64,000 nt of DNA from Mactromeris polynyma (GCA_032209605.1 JASFXZ010000001.1:14526256-14590255), one strand, 5' to 3'; positions 12,325 to 25,464 are shown, counted from the first letter of the stretch. The notes: generated by a model from the letters alone, not told the origin. Translations and numbers: made by a program.

Positions 12325-14232
12325 TATCGGACTTTAAATAAGAATCTTAGGAACAAACATTCCACTGGTAGTTGTCTCAAGTCATGGTTACCATGTTGTC
12401 ATAACAACCAACCATCTACCATGATAACATCAATACATTATAGAGATTAAAATCATCTAGAAGATTATAGCCACTAAATTGATTGTATTTAAATGTCTAG
12501 AGTTGTAAAACTGTGTCTGATCTTTGTGTTATTTTATCATATTGCCGATTTGCTGTTCACTGAGTCTTATCGTTGGAATTTACTTTTTATATTTTTAACC
12601 TGATATCACTTTAATAGGTCTTTGATGGAGCAGTCATTTTAGATTGATCATTTGTAATTGTTTCCAGATTTATTGTTAAGTTGAAATTGATATAGGGACA
12701 GTGCAATGAATATGTACAATGAATGAATTATAAAATCAAGGGACAGTGTTCGAGTTCATAGGTACCAGCTCATTGATCAGTGTAATCTCAGAACAGCCAT
12801 TAATGTGAAAATTGTGCAGTTTTAAAATTATCGAATGTAGTCTTGATAAGTGTACATAGATGCAGCTTTGAGGTGAATGTTTAGTCATGCCCAGGCTGTT
12901 AAGTGGGCCCTACTTATCCTACATTCCCTACTTTTTTACTTGCTCCCTACTTTTTCCCTCCTTTTTCTTGAAAGAGCCCTACTTACCCTACAATTTCTTC
13001 AAATCTGAGGCATTAACTTAAAATATTTATTTCACCCGCGAGGTCTAATCATGGAGACAGTGCGGTGAATTTTTACCATTTCTGACATACCAAGGGTTAA
13101 GAATCATCCCAACTATCCTTACTTTTAGGCAATAAAAAATCCCTACTTTCGTCCTACTTTTTGAAAAGAGGTGAGTTGACAGCCTGAATGCTGATAATGC
13201 AGGGATGTTGAAGGTGTCAAAAGGAGCTGTAGTGTTGTGGTTAAGGCGTTGACCACTCAACCCAAGGTTGATGGTTCAAACCCAGCGACGGTTTCCACCA
13301 CATGGGACACTAGGAGGGGTTTTATTTGGAAGTCCACTCAGGAAAGATTTATTTCAGCACACAGCTTTCACAACCGTACAAGCTTGTAGAATTTGATGTG
13401 TTGTATCGATTAAGGAGTCATTTAAAGTTGTTGTTTCTCTGTATCTTAATAGACTACCGTAAAACTTCTTTATCATGAGCATTGTTACCATGAATACCTT
13501 CTGTTTCTCAAGGGGTTGTACAAGACCCGGTGAATATTACAAGCATTGTTATCTTGATATGTCAAGTTCATATAGGTCCCTTCAACTAAATTTTGTCATT
13601 TCTTTACCCATTTACCTCAAGGCATTATGACTGGTGATTTCAAACGCCTTTTAACTTCAGGTTTTTAATTGTGGTCTAGTTCATAATTTTCATAGATAGT
13701 GAAAGTCCCAGTGTTTGTTGCAGTTGGGTTATTTGCGGTAAAAATATGAAGGGTTACAGACATTAATGTAGAGAAGAATATTCAAAATCTTATCATTAAG
13801 TAGACTACATTATTTCTCTGCTCACTTTTATGTGTAAATTTTATGTTGAGTAAATGTTACATTTCTATGATTTTTTATTCCGTTTCTTGGATTCAAAAAT
13901 TGTAATGAGACCAATTTAAAGAACGATGGCAATGCATTTTATGCTGGAATACTTCAATCAAACTATCAAAATTTACTCTTCTTTCATATGTAGCCTTTTT
14001 AAAGAATACTTTACATAACTAAAACTTAAACAAGACAAAAGCAAGAAATGCTTAGATATCTACGGTACTTACTGTAATAAAAACTAGTGTCTAGATGAGC
14101 TTAGATGACCATTTTCATTATCCTGATGACTCCTCATGTATAAAGTGTTTACTGTATTAAGGCAATCGTTGTTCACTTTGACATGCATGGAAGTAATGCA
14201 TATAGTTGTGGTTTTGTTGGACAATGAATAAA
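12325..14232 (+). other. Presumed SMAP 3' UTR and candidate poly(A) signals
   Basis: No open frame of note follows the stop. AATAAA occurs at 13131-13136, 14076-14081 and 14227-14232, so the transcript end cannot be fixed from sequence. The stretch 12890-13160 holds scattered CCCTACTT words of a degraded repeat, and a tRNA-like SINE head lies at about 13215-13330. Confidence 0.35.
13215..13335 (+). repeat. tRNA-derived SINE head
   Basis: A-box-like GTAGTGTTGTGGTTAAGGCG and B-box-like GGTTCAAACCC at tRNA spacing, followed by a non-tRNA tail. Polymerase III promoter remnant, not a tRNA gene. Confidence 0.5.
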
Positions 14233-17200
14233 TAATGTTTTGAGTCTGGTATAGGATAAAAAAGAATTAAAATTTAATGATAGAATTTCTTAACCATTTA
14301 GACCAGTGTGGGTCTATCTTCCTGAAATATGGACCAATGTTTATCAATCAGCATCAATCATATTCACATTTTATTGAATGTTACATTAATGAGTTAATCG
14401 ACATGTCTAGATTATTTCTTTGATCTCCGTCGCAGAATTATCCTGATTTCCTGATTTGAAAAGTACTGTTCTGACCCAGGTCTCGTTGTGTTGTATGGTC
14501 TGCCCTGGTCCTTGGACCATCCATAAAAAAATGTTTGTTTGGCTTAACCTAACATGCTCCTGAAAGTTGCCCCTAGGTATACAAGTAGGAAACTTTGTTG
14601 GGCTGTAGCCTATATGTTAATGGTTGAAACTGAAATGGCCATAAAGTAATAAAAAATATTAACTTACCTACCCACTTAAATTATATTAAGGTAGGCCTTG
14701 TTCCTGATTGTGTGAATATCATGTGGGCTCGTGATTTTAATGCGTTTCACACAAACAGTCTGATGGTAAATTAAATGTTTTCTCTGCAAGTTGAAACTTG
14801 CTTTTTTATTAATAATCACCAAAACTGTTGAGTGGACAGTTATGTAATGTTTGCTTATGAATACCAGTTTACAATTGTTTTTTTTCTTGCAGGGTTATTG
14901 TTTGTATTGAACTCTGTTTCACCTCGAGTCTAGCCTAGCATTCAGACATTATGAATCATTGTCTGTAGTTAGCTGTAATTTTCACTCCTTCCATTCCTTG
15001 AGTCATATTATATAGCTGATTGTGCATCTGTTTTTTAGCTCATCTGAGCACAAAGTGCTCAAGTTAAGCTTTTCTGATCAGCCTATGTCTGTTGTCCATC
15101 CTTCTATACGTGTTCCATCTACAACCACAAGGCCGAATTTCATGGAACTTTGCCAGAAGGTTCATTTGGTGAAACTACACAAATACAATGATCAACAACA
15201 ACAACCACAAAATGGCAAACATCCTGTATTACTTCTATAAACATCTTGTCTGAAACCACTTTTCGGAGTTTCAAAAAAGTTTATACAAAAGGGTTACTAG
15301 TGTGGCACTCTAAATGAATACAATGAGGGGTTTGCATTTGTCAAAAAACATGGCTGCCGGGGGGGGGCCAGTTTTCCTGTATGGTGGAACTGAACTGAAC
15401 AAAAATCTTCAAAAAAAAACAAGGCCAAATTTTAAAATAATTTCACTAAATGTTCCTGAGGTAACCCTCTACCAAGATTGTTCAAATTGTGTGATTCACT
15501 AAAAAACAGGGCTGTGAGGGGAGGGGGGGGTTCACTTTCCTGATTTGTTTCATTAAAATTATACTGGCATTCTTTACATGCTGTAAATCAAATTTTTGCT
15601 AACTTTGTTAGAATCTTTACTTCAACGAAATGTTGAACCCTGTTACACATGGCCTGGTGAGCGATTCAGGGCCATCATGGCCCTCTTGATGTAATTGTAC
15701 GGAACAACAAAGGAATGACAAATACCTGACAGTGTTACTAGTTTTTGAAATATTTGTTAATTGCCTGTCACTGGTTTATTGTTTGATTACATATTGTTAA
15801 ACAGTTATCACTGTTGAAAGTCATTTTTCAGTCATCCTTTGGAAAAAGAGTCTCCTTGTTAGATACAGGATTAACCGGCCTTGAATCTTTGGTCAAATTC
15901 TAGTTACTGGTAATTAATCTGTCGAGCTTTTACTGGATTTATCTTACCCTATGTCAGTTATGCCACTGAATGAGTATGATTCACACGAGACTTTAACATT
16001 TTAGTTCTTAATGCCACTCAACCCTCTTAACATTTGCTGAGATTTTTTTGCCTCAATTGTATTTAAAAATGTGAAAACAATTGAAATTGTGATTTTCTTT
16101 TATGTGGATGTTTTTATTAAATCTTTATTGGGTTTTTATTGCATATTTTCTTCTTTTTGAAGGTATGCAACATGTAAGTGTGCTATTGATATACTTATGA
16201 GCAGGTATTGTGTGTTGTTGATATTCTTATGAGCAATACCTGCTGTTAGTTAGAAGTATGAAATTGAATGTAACCAACTGTTGTAAAAACATTGATAGTC
16301 CACTAGTACTCCTATTGTGTTTTTTAAATAATCACTTTATTCATTGGATACTGTAGGAGATGTTTGGTTGTTGGTAAATTAAGAGTTAGTGCCCCTGTTA
16401 AAGAAAAATAATGGCAGAATACTTCAAGTAATATGAAAATTCATGCAAACAAGTGTCTGAAATCTGTTGTGTTCATAAAAGACCATGAAATCCTATTTGC
16501 AACTCTTCATGTTGTTTTCCTGGCTTTGATACTTGAACTGTATGTTCAGTCTTTTTTTATTTCTGTATTTATATTTGTTGGTAGGGTATTTAAGTAACAG
16601 TTATGATAAATTTACCATGACCGTGTAATTTCATGAGGCACAATGTCCACAAGAACTTTCCAAAGCTTATGAGAAATTAATTGTATTAATTTCCAAACTA
16701 ATATTGAATTATATCTCAGATGAATGTTTGGCACTAAAATGTTGTAATTGTTTGTTGGCAGAAACTGAGTTAGGATAGTTTTGTGCCAAATTCTCTAGAT
16801 AAATGTTAGGTACAAATTCTGGGTACATGTATTCATTATTTCGTGATCATATTCTTGTGTGGAGAAGTTTTGTCAAATCTGAGTGGTGATCGTATGTGTG
16901 ATGATATGGAAGTGTTGTATGATATTTATGATGCAGTCGGTTTTTTTCTTATAGTTTAGCAACTTACACATACTCCAAGGTATTGTACTTTATTGAATTA
17001 GTACCTCCTAACAGGTGAGTGTCAAGCCAATATGTGATGTTTAACAGGTTATACTTGTATATCTTGGGTTTAGCGAATGTTGGAAAGATGAAATTTCAAT
17101 AGTTGTGCGCCTAACTCTTGATGTGATTTGTAAGTTTTGTTCATTATCATTATAATAACTCAATACAAAGCATGACTTCATATGTTACATGTCTATCTAA

Positions 17201-19338
17201 GCTTCATTTTGTGGTACAGTTGTGCATCTTATGTCAAAAGTTTAAATGTCCTTCTGTTGGTATACTGTATATTTTTTAGTGCGATTCCTCTGTGGTGTTC
17301 ACAATCTAGGTCTTAGGTGCATGTACTGGTTAAAAACTTGAGCTGCAGCCATCAAAAAGATAAATATAAGCTGTAATACCTTGTATCACAATCATGTGAA
17401 CAACTTCATATAAGTTATCTTTTATATGGTTACAAAGAATGTGAGGCTGCTAACTGCAGTCTTGTAAGCTGATTATTATGTTTTCCTGTCAGCAATATTA
17501 TTACAAATGTATTGTATCGAGTTGAGAATAATGTACAATTAACCATTGTTTGATCTGTAATGTGTTTGTAGCTTGCCTTCAAAGCAATCTTAGACTTGGG
17601 TTAAAATCCAGGTAGCGCTTTGAGTTTTATATGGAAATAATTGCTTGCAACAGAATCAGCCTAAGTGTGTACATAACCAGATTATTGGCCTGCTTTCTAA
17701 ATGTCTAAGTAAATGCTGAGATAAAAAAATTGCTACTGTCATATTTTAGTCCTAGACATATCTTGTTATTTATTATTTTCTTAATGATATGAAACAATTT
17801 AATATGATATAGAGGATGTTTGTATTTTTTTTAAAAACAGTCAGCACTTAAAGGGTTTGAAATATTCAGTTTAATTCTCATAAATTTGAATAATTTTTAC
17901 ACGTATCATGTTCTCATGAAAAATGAACTTCTGAAGAATTCTGACATAATGGACACAGGGGTTTTATAATTTTATTATTCATGGATATAAAGAACTTAGG
18001 TTTTAATTTATTTAATTACCCTGCTGTTTGAATGATCTGTATTTAGGGGTCATAATGGTCCTGTAATTGCATGAGATTCCAAGTGAGCATTTCCATGACA
18101 ATACCTGTATTAGTGACATGATGTCAAGTATTTCTCCAAATAAAAAATTTGACGTCACAGTCAAGGTGCTTTCTCAGAAGTGTTTAGGCAACTTGAATTC
18201 GATTTATAGAATTAAATAAACATGAAAATATTTATAAGTGTTATGTAACTTTTTTACAAAACATTTTTTAAGACTTATTGTACATTTGAGTTAGTATTTC
18301 TAACGTGATGTCATCATATCGTTTTTTACTTTCTACTTTATTTTTAATATTAGAAGTGCTATAAAAAGACAAGCAAACATCTTGATTTTGATATGTGTGG
18401 TATAAAATGAAACTAGAAAATATATCTGTTAATATAAATGGATATATTGGTCACTAATACAGGTTCTCTTGGAAAAGCTCTCATATATTTTACTGTGTAC
18501 TTGACTCCTTAGACTGTAAAACAATGGTTGGGTAAAACTTGTATGAAATACATGTGTGTTTTATGTATCTTTTGTTTTAATCTTAACAAAGTATATATGA
18601 CTATGTTGTACTGTAAATATGTAATTTGTTGATTGATTTATAGAAACAACTGTAAATATTATCATTGTGTAAAGTAAAACTGTTTTAAAGCTCAACGTTT
18701 CGTCGTTAAATTTGTCCAAATGGGTACATCTCACATTCTCAAAGTGCACAAATTATCTCTGATGCCAACATGGTAGTTTCGAATCGCCCGAATTGCATTT
18801 CATTTCTGAAAAAGACTTGATTAATTTGATCTAAACTGAAAGTGGCTGTAGACCAAAAAAACGTAAGTAGAGATTTTCAGCGACTTTAAATTCTGACATG
18901 ACAGAATAGTCTTGAATGTATGTTAATAGTAAGCGATTTTCATGGCTGTCATATCATCACATTCAAAAGATTATTATACTGTATGCCTGGAGTAACAGTT
19001 CTTCAGTAACAACAGTGTGTCAGAAGACAGTCAGGATTCAGATGTCATACTTCTAGCTTAATGTGTCATATTCAGCAAAATAGACGTATTTTAGTTGACA
19101 AGAATGTCATTCTTTATCAAATATGCATTTTTTTACATCATCAATAACATAAAAATATTATGTAGCTTTTAGTTGCCCACATTTCAGTATTAACCTTCCA
19201 TGTGACCGACCACTGTTCTTCCAATTACTACATCACAAACTAAGATGATGTACCAAAGTATCTTAACAAAAATCTGTGTCTCAAACAATGACATGGCAAA
19301 AGGGAGGTAACTACACAAAATAAAATCCTTAAGATTCA
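14233..19338. other. SMAP-MRGBP intergenic DNA
   Basis: Apart from the dispersed element at 15037-15690, I see AT-rich sequence without conserved frames, tRNAs or splice-linked exons. A transposon fragment with GGCTTAACCTAACATG...AAGGTAGGCCTTG lies near 14532-14700. Confidence 0.5.
15037..15690 (+). mobile_element. Interspersed AGCTCATCTGAGCAC...GCCATCATGGCCCTC element
   Basis: Starts AGCTCATCTGAGCACAAAG and ends GGTGAGCGATTCAGGGCCAT, then CATGGCCCTCTTG. The interior has a poly-G block at 15360 and no coding capacity. I recall this head and tail as a very common dispersed element in molluscs. Related pieces lie at 41590-41725 (tail) and 44035-44090 (head). Confidence 0.55.
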
Positions 19339-20271
19339 TTTATTTTTCAAAATGTAGGCATTCCAAACAATATTGTTATTTGATTGATTCCATGATTTAT
19401 AACATTCATACACTCGAGTACATGCCACAAAACTATAGTCAATGCTTCCATACACTCAAGTACATGCCACAAAACTATAGTCAATGCTTCCATACACTCA
19501 AGTACATGCCACAAAACTATAGTCAATGCTTCCATACACTCAAGTACATGCCACAAAACTATAGTCAATGCTTCCATACACTCGAGTACATGCCACAAAA
19601 CTATAGTCAATGCTTCCATACACTCAAGCACATGCCACAAAACTATAGTCAATGCTTCCATACAGATGGATTTACAATAGTTATGTACCAAAACCGTGCA
19701 TTAGACATACAAGGTACATAATTATGTTGGGCTTGTTGAAAAATAAGACATGAACAACATTGATCTATATAAAAACAACTGATAAATCTGGTGCAAGTTG
19801 CATTTGATTGCTTTTATGATTAAAAAGTTCCACAAAACGACATAATAATTTTATCTCAGGACTTTTTTCACCATTTTGGAATGGATTAGGAAAGAGCATA
19901 CCGATTTCTATTCTGAACGGGCTTGTTTACCAGACCCAACTTAAGGAAAACAACCCGTATCAATGGATATTTAAATTGCAATAAGATTTAAATGCTGGAT
20001 ACATTCTATGCCTACTACAAAAGTAATGCATTTATACTGAAACCATTGAAATTACATAACAAATGCTTAGTTTTCCCAATGATCAGAAGTTGTTTAATAT
20101 GAAAAAATACTTCTCGTCCAGTTCAGTACATAAGGCAACACTTGTTCATCAGCAAAGTAATGTTTAGTAATACTAAACTTGTATACTTGTTGGTACCAAC
20201 CTTATAGAAAGGTAAATCAATTTTTTTGCTTGGTCAGAGCACAAAACAATAATGTCCGAAACAAACAACTT
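19339..20271 (-). other. Presumed MRGBP 3' UTR
   Basis: Below the stop, ATTAAA on the minus strand (20093-20098) and AATAAA (19339-19344) are candidate poly(A) signals. If the distal one is used, the 42-bp minisatellite at 19408-19665 lies in the 3' UTR. Confidence 0.4.
19408..19665. repeat. 42-bp minisatellite, six copies
   Basis: Unit starts CATACACTCAAGTACATGCC and continues ACAAAACTATAGTCAATGCTT. Period 42 keeps frames open on both strands (repeating 14 residues), a shadow and not a gene. Confidence 0.92.
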
Positions 20272-20432
20272 TCATCTCCGACGTTTTGGGGGAGGAGCAT
20301 CTGGTGTCGCTGGACTAGCAGTTGATGAAGGTGTATGTCTGGTTCGTTTACGTTTAGGCGAGTTGTCAGGTGTACTTAAATTGGGAGTTCCTAATGAATG
20401 TCGACTCTCTGACTTTGATGACTTGCTTGACC
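20272..20432 (-). CDS. MRGBP: MRGBP exon 4 and stop
   Basis: Acceptor TTGCTATTATTACAG. Encodes a Ser-rich start (SSKSSKSESRHS), LGTPNLSTPDNSPKRKRTRH and the C-terminus ATPDAPPPKRRR before TGA at 20274-20272. Human MRGBP likewise ends in a Ser/Pro segment and basic residues. Confidence 0.93.
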
Positions 20433-23400
20433 CTGTAATAATAGCAACATTTGGCAGGTTGGTAATCTCTTTTGTACTAGACTTAAAACCTAAGGCAATA
20501 AGCTTTAAACAAGTTTTCCAGTAAATTAAATGATTTGTTTTTAAATTGACATTTCAATGAATTCATGTCCTCAAGATTAATACAACTGAAAACAAACAAT
20601 AATCAGGTTATAATGACTAATAATAAGAATATTTTTAGTTACTTAGTACATGTAGTGATATTTTACAAACACACACTAAAAATTCAACCACAGAAACTGA
20701 GGTTGCATCAATATTGAAAAAATGTACAGTTAAAGATCCAAAAACATGTAACTGTCTTTGTATCTTTTATAACGAATAAACCTTTTTTAGCCCAATAAAC
20801 TTGTGAGGATCAACATACCTGAGTCGCTTGTCCTCTCCTGTTTTTCTGCTTTAACTTCAGACTTATCAATTTTATTAGATACGTTTTGTTTGTCGGACTT
20901 AGACTCTGACTTGTCTCCCTCATGCTTTAATCTCGGGAAAGATTTACTTTGTAACTCAAAAAACTCATCTGGCAGAACAAACTCATTCTGCTTGTTTGGA
21001 AATGGTATAATCTCTGATTCATTCTGAAATAAGAATGCATTCATAAGTAAGCTGTTGAAGAGAATGCTTGGATTATAAATACATTAATATTACCTAAAAT
21101 ATATGCATGCAGAACAAAAAGGGAGAAAAATGATGTATACATTCTTGGTTTCAAAAGACAAGAAACATTCATAAGAGGACATTCATGACACAGACTCTAT
21201 GGTAACAACCAGCAAGTAAATGGACAATTGAATCTAAAGAAGAAATATATAGTAAAATGTAAACAGACTTTTATTTTCTGCATACAAATTATCATTAATC
21301 TATTTCTGCCTACAATCTTAGTGATTTAATCACATAACTTACCATCCATCAGGATTGAAAGTGGTTATGATGGCCCCATAGTTGGTCACTTGAGAACTCA
21401 GAACAAAGTTAATTAGACTAAATACATATATTGATTAATTCAATAGCACTATTTCTAGCGTCGACACAGCAATCTAATTCTAGCGTCACCACAGCAATCT
21501 AATTCTAGCGTCACCACATCAGTCTAATTCTAGCGTCACCACATCAGTCTAATTATAGCGTCACCACATCAGTCTAATTATAGCGTCACCACATCAGTCT
21601 AATTCTAGCGTCACCATGCACATCAGTCTAATTCTAGCGTCACCACAGCAATCTAATTCTAGCGTCACCACATCAGTCTAATTCTAGCGTCACCACATCA
21701 GTCTAATTCTAGCGTCACCACATCAGTCTAATTCTAGCGTCACCACATCAGTCTAATTCTAGCGTCACCACAGCAATCTAATTCTAGCGTCACCACAGCA
21801 ATCTAATTCTAGTGTCACCACAGCAATCTAATTCTAGCGTCACCACAGCAATCTAATTCTAGCGTCACCACAGCAATCTAATTCTAGTGTCACCACAGCA
21901 ATCTAATTCTAGCATCACCACATCAGTCTAATTCTAGCATCACCACAGCAATCTAATTCTAGCATCACCACAGCAATCTAATTCTAGCGTCACCACATCA
22001 GTCTAATTCTAGCGTCACCACAGCAATCTAATTCTAGCGTTACCACAGCAATCTAATTCTAGCGTCACCACATCAGTCTAATTCTAGCGTCACCACATCA
22101 GTCTAATTCTAGCGTCACCACATCAGTCTAATTCTAGCGTCACCACAGCAATCTAATTCTAGCATCACCACATCAGTCTAATTCTAGCGTCACCACAGCA
22201 ATCTAATTCTAGCGTCACCACAGCAATCTAATTCTAGTGTCACCACAGCAATCTAATTCTAGTGTCACCACATCAATCTTGTGGGAAAACCCATTGCACT
22301 ACATTTCATGCAAGTTCCATGATGATTGCTTCAGAAAAATAAGAACATGTCAATTTTATTCACTCCAAGACTGTGGTGTGCGAGTACCAATCTTGCATAC
22401 AATTGATCTGGATCAAAATTTTGTTTCCGTATATGACCTGCATATTACAGTTTTATTATGATCCTTCAGGAATTGATGTTTCTAACATATTATGGGTAGG
22501 ACTGTTTGACTGTCACAGAGCAATTACAAAAGCCACACTCCTCATAGAGTCCATCTCCCAATTGAAACATTTGTAAAGAGATCAGTGTAGAAGATTGTAC
22601 AAAAGCTTGATCTGAGCACCTTGTGGTCAGGTAAGCTAAAAACCTGTCTGATCTGATCAGTACTCACCAAAGCATTGAGATCATATAATTCACCAAGATA
22701 TGACCAAATCTGTTTTGAAGTAATTTTCTTGTAAGAGCTAGCCATTTTGTCATGAATTGTAACCATGTGAAAATGTTTATTCACTCCTGGAAGAAGAAAT
22801 ATATATCTGACTTCATATTCTAAGTAAGTTTTACCACATGGTTTATCTAAGTGAAGAATGAGTATCTAATGCTTATTACAATTTACATGGATGAAAATAA
22901 TAAAAGCATGTTAGTGTAAAAACATAATTAAATTCTAACATATCTAATAAACTTGTATCACTTCCTAATGCATCAAAGGTGGGCTATGCTTATGGTACCA
23001 TAGTCAGAAGTCCTAGATTCGCATTCCCTGAAGCAATTTATTCTCTCTTTTAGGATTACTGGAGTCCCATACCTGAACCTCGTAACTGTTAACAATCCAC
23101 ACTTGATATATTACAATTAATGGAGTTTGAGTCAAGTGAAACCAACAACCATTACACATGCAATTACATAAATTCAATTATACTAGCAGTACGGTTGTTC
23201 CCTTAAAAAATATATTGATCAATAAGACAATGGTTGCTGTCGTCAAATTCTGTGCTGTAGGATAAATAAACCAAGTACATGTATAATTATGATAATTACA
23301 ACAATATTTCATTAATATTTTTTTGGATAAATAATCCTGTGAGCCAAGAAAACAAATCAGTCTATTTTCACTTTTAACTGATCAGCATGAAATGTTGATG

Positions 23401-25438
23401 AAGCCAGCAATTAAAAATTTGTTCATCGATATCCTATTTTTGGATGATTGAACAACAAAATTATTTTCAATGATAACACAAACTTTCAGGTAAATAATTC
23501 AATTGTTTAACAATATCTACACTTATACTTTAATTTGGTCTAATGTCACTCAAACCCCCTTACATATTGTAGTCAATATACCAAGTGAATTGTGTACAAT
23601 ACTCCTGTAATGCTAAACTCACATTCCAGGAATATGGGTCAGTAATCGTAGTCACTACATCAATCATACATCCATATGACCAAAAACACTCCCATACACA
23701 TGCAGACTTCCATCATTCTAAGTTCAGGTAAGAACTGATGATGGCCGTAGAACAATAAATATTGAAAATGAGTTGACACAACAATAAAGAAGCTTTGTTT
23801 AATGTTACATATGACCAACAAGTAACATGAGCTTCAAAACTCGTGTGCGACCAACAAGGTATCGTGGATGGACCAGTTTCAGTAACATTAATTCCCTATA
23901 CACTGGATAAATATATTAAAAACAAAACAATATCAACTCATCACATTTAGTTTACTTAATTTTGCTTTGATCTGTTCCAAAATTCCTCCAACATCTTTCA
24001 CATAAATAATGGAAGCTGCCATTTTGTTGACCTATATTGTATTGGGTCACAGAAAAGAATGGGACCAGTTTCGGTGACCTCTGATATTTTCCATTAATAC
24101 AGTGTGTGCGCAAAAGTTTTACAACTGTAAAAACATAAAACTAACAACCAACTTCACTTGAAACTATGAACTGTCAAATAAACGAATTTACAATATTTTT
24201 TAAGTGTTTCTAATACAGTTATTCTTCAGAATGGTAAGGACAAATAAAATGTAAAAAAGCCGTACAAATACAGCCTTTCATTATCATGATAACAAAACAA
24301 TTTTGTTAAGAAAAAGTATGCGTACCTGCTCGAAAAATAAAAAATGTGTTTTTGGACAGTTTTGAGGTCATAAAAAGGGTTATGCACCAGTCAATTGTAA
24401 CCACGGCCCCCCAGGTCCGGGGGTATACCGGGGATAGTGGGGGAAATGGGCCGTGTTTTTACTTCCAGGTAGTCCCGCAGTGCCGAGTGAATGCGGTGGT
24501 TTTGTTTTCGCGCCGAAAATAGCGGGGAATGGGCCTTACCTAGGATGTCCCTGGTGTGCTGGGGCGTTTGGCGGGGATTTTACCAGTAGTTTGCCCCCGC
24601 AGGGCAGAATTTTACCTGGGATTGGCTGGACCAAAAGTCAAAGTCCCCGCTATTCTCCGAACCTGGGGGGGCCTTGGTTACAATTGACTGGTGCATTATG
24701 GTGAAAAAGTATTAAGAAAATTGACTTGATTTGTTGCATGACATTGAGAAATAGCGAATAATTACGTCTATGATGCGCATTTTCGATATTTATCTTAATG
24801 CTGTGACAGGTATTTGTTTACACAATAGTATGCGAATACCGATGACGTACTTCAGCATTTCACTCGGGTGATTAGCACGCGCGGAAGGCAAGTCACTGAA
24901 ATAGGGCAGTCACCGAAACAGGGCAGTCGACGATATCCACTAACAGATACTTACCTGGTTTTATTTATCTCCTGATACTACCCTTTATATACTGAGTGCC
25001 TAGCAAGGGAGCTACCAGTACCATTTTTCATGTCTTTGGTATGATGCGGTCAGGGATCGAACCTACGACTTCCCACACTCAGTGACCACTCTACCAACCG
25101 AGCTATTGACTCGAGACGACAAATTTGCGTAATTTGACATATTGACTCATTATTTTTGTTTTCATGCATATAAATATTCCTTCATCGAACTAAACCAATG
25201 ATCGGATAATTCATCTAATACAACTTATTATAAGCGTTTACCGATCATGATGAATTTTATGAATAACAATGATTCGTAACACATTTACTTCAGGTCCATG
25301 ATGAATTTAATAAGAATAAATAATTAGGATAGAAAATAAATTATGTGCGCGCGTACCAACAGGTTTGTGCCCCCGAAGCGCATGGAACAGATTCACCTCC
25401 ATCTCGCAATCCCAGTTTAAATGTGTATCTTCAGCCAT
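20272..25438 (-). CDS. MRGBP: MRGBP (Eaf7), MRG-domain-binding protein, complete
   Basis: Subunit of the nuclear NuA4/TIP60 histone acetyltransferase complex (yeast Eaf7). It binds the MRG-domain proteins MRG15/MRGX and helps place the complex on chromatin. Exons on the minus strand: 25357-25438, 22668-22786, 20819-21023, 20272-20432. Phases fit exactly and give 188 residues plus stop (human about 204). Residues 1-67 carry the conserved block: NWDCEMEVNLFHALRGHKPVG, GVNKHFHMVTIHDKM and KQIWSYLGELYDLNAL. Then NESEIIPFPN and FVLPDEFFEL follow. Residues about 100-135 are Lys/Glu/Ser-rich, and the tail is basic (SPKRKRTRH, PPPKRRR-stop), a probable nuclear signal. Intron 1 (2.6 kb) holds a Harbinger-like MITE and a SINE. 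Intron 2 (1.6 kb) holds a 25-bp minisatellite. It converges with SMAP. Confidence 0.95.
20819..21023 (-). CDS. MRGBP: MRGBP exon 3
   Basis: Acceptor ATTCTTATTTCAG, donor CAG|GTATGT. 205 nt, phase 0 to 1. It begins NESEIIPFPNKQNEFVLPDE, the second conserved piece, then a charged Lys/Ser/Glu/Asp stretch ending ERTSDS. The charged part is poorly conserved in the family. Confidence 0.95.
21445..22280. repeat. 25-bp minisatellite, about 33 copies, two unit types
   Basis: Unit TCTAGCGTCACCAC followed by AGCAATCTAAT or ATCAGTCTAAT. The two types alternate in blocks; some copies have GCATCACC or GTGTCACC. Lies wholly in MRGBP intron 2. Not a CRISPR array: there are no unique spacers. Confidence 0.93.
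22668..22786 (-). CDS. MRGBP: MRGBP exon 2
   Basis: Acceptor TTTCTTCTTCCAG, donor TTG|GTGAGT. 119 nt, phase 1 to 0. Encodes VNKHFHMVTIHDKMASSYKK, then ITSKQIWSYLGELYDLNAL, closely matching the family core. Confidence 0.96.
24383..24695. mobile_element. 313-bp Harbinger-like MITE
   Basis: Ends TGCACCAGTCAATTGTAACC and its inverted partner GGTTACAATTGACTGGTGCA extend inward about 35 bp into Gly/Cys-rich CCCCCC tracts. Flanked by TTA at 24380-24382 and 24696-24698, the three-base TWA duplication typical of PIF/Harbinger elements. The open frame inside is a by-product. MRGBP intron 1. Confidence 0.75.
25035..25115 (-). repeat. tRNA-derived SINE head, minus strand
   Basis: On the minus strand it reads AATAGCTCGGTTGGTAGAGT (A box), then GTAGGTTCGATCCCTG (B box) with tRNA-like spacing. 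The body is not tRNA. It lies in MRGBP intron 1, in the sense orientation of that gene. Confidence 0.65.
25357..25438 (-). CDS. MRGBP: MRGBP exon 1 with start codon
   Basis: Starts MAEDTHLNWDCEMEVNLFHA and ends GHKPV plus one base, with donor G|GTACGC. The WxxExEVxLFHAxxGHKPVG pattern is the family hallmark at the N-terminus. This ATG is the first in frame before the conserved block, and human MRGBP also has a short variable leader here. The frame is only 82 nt long. Confidence 0.94.
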
Positions 25439-25464
25439 ATTGAGCTCTCATGTGATCCTGACGA

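Noticed and set aside
20803..21027. Plus-strand 74-codon frame
   Set aside because: Antisense of MRGBP exon 3, whose minus-strand reading is conserved.
21445..22280. CRISPR-like periodic array
   Set aside because: Animal genome, no unique spacers, no cas genes; it is a minisatellite.
22843..22875. LILHLDKPC reading just upstream of MRGBP exon 2, taken first as exon 1
   Set aside because: It would need a 56-bp intron, has a TAG just before and no Met. The true exon 1 with NWDCEMEVNLFHALRGHKPV was found at 25357-25438.
24453..24704. 83-codon Gly/Pro-rich frame
   Set aside because: Lies inside the Harbinger-like MITE and reads through its inverted end.
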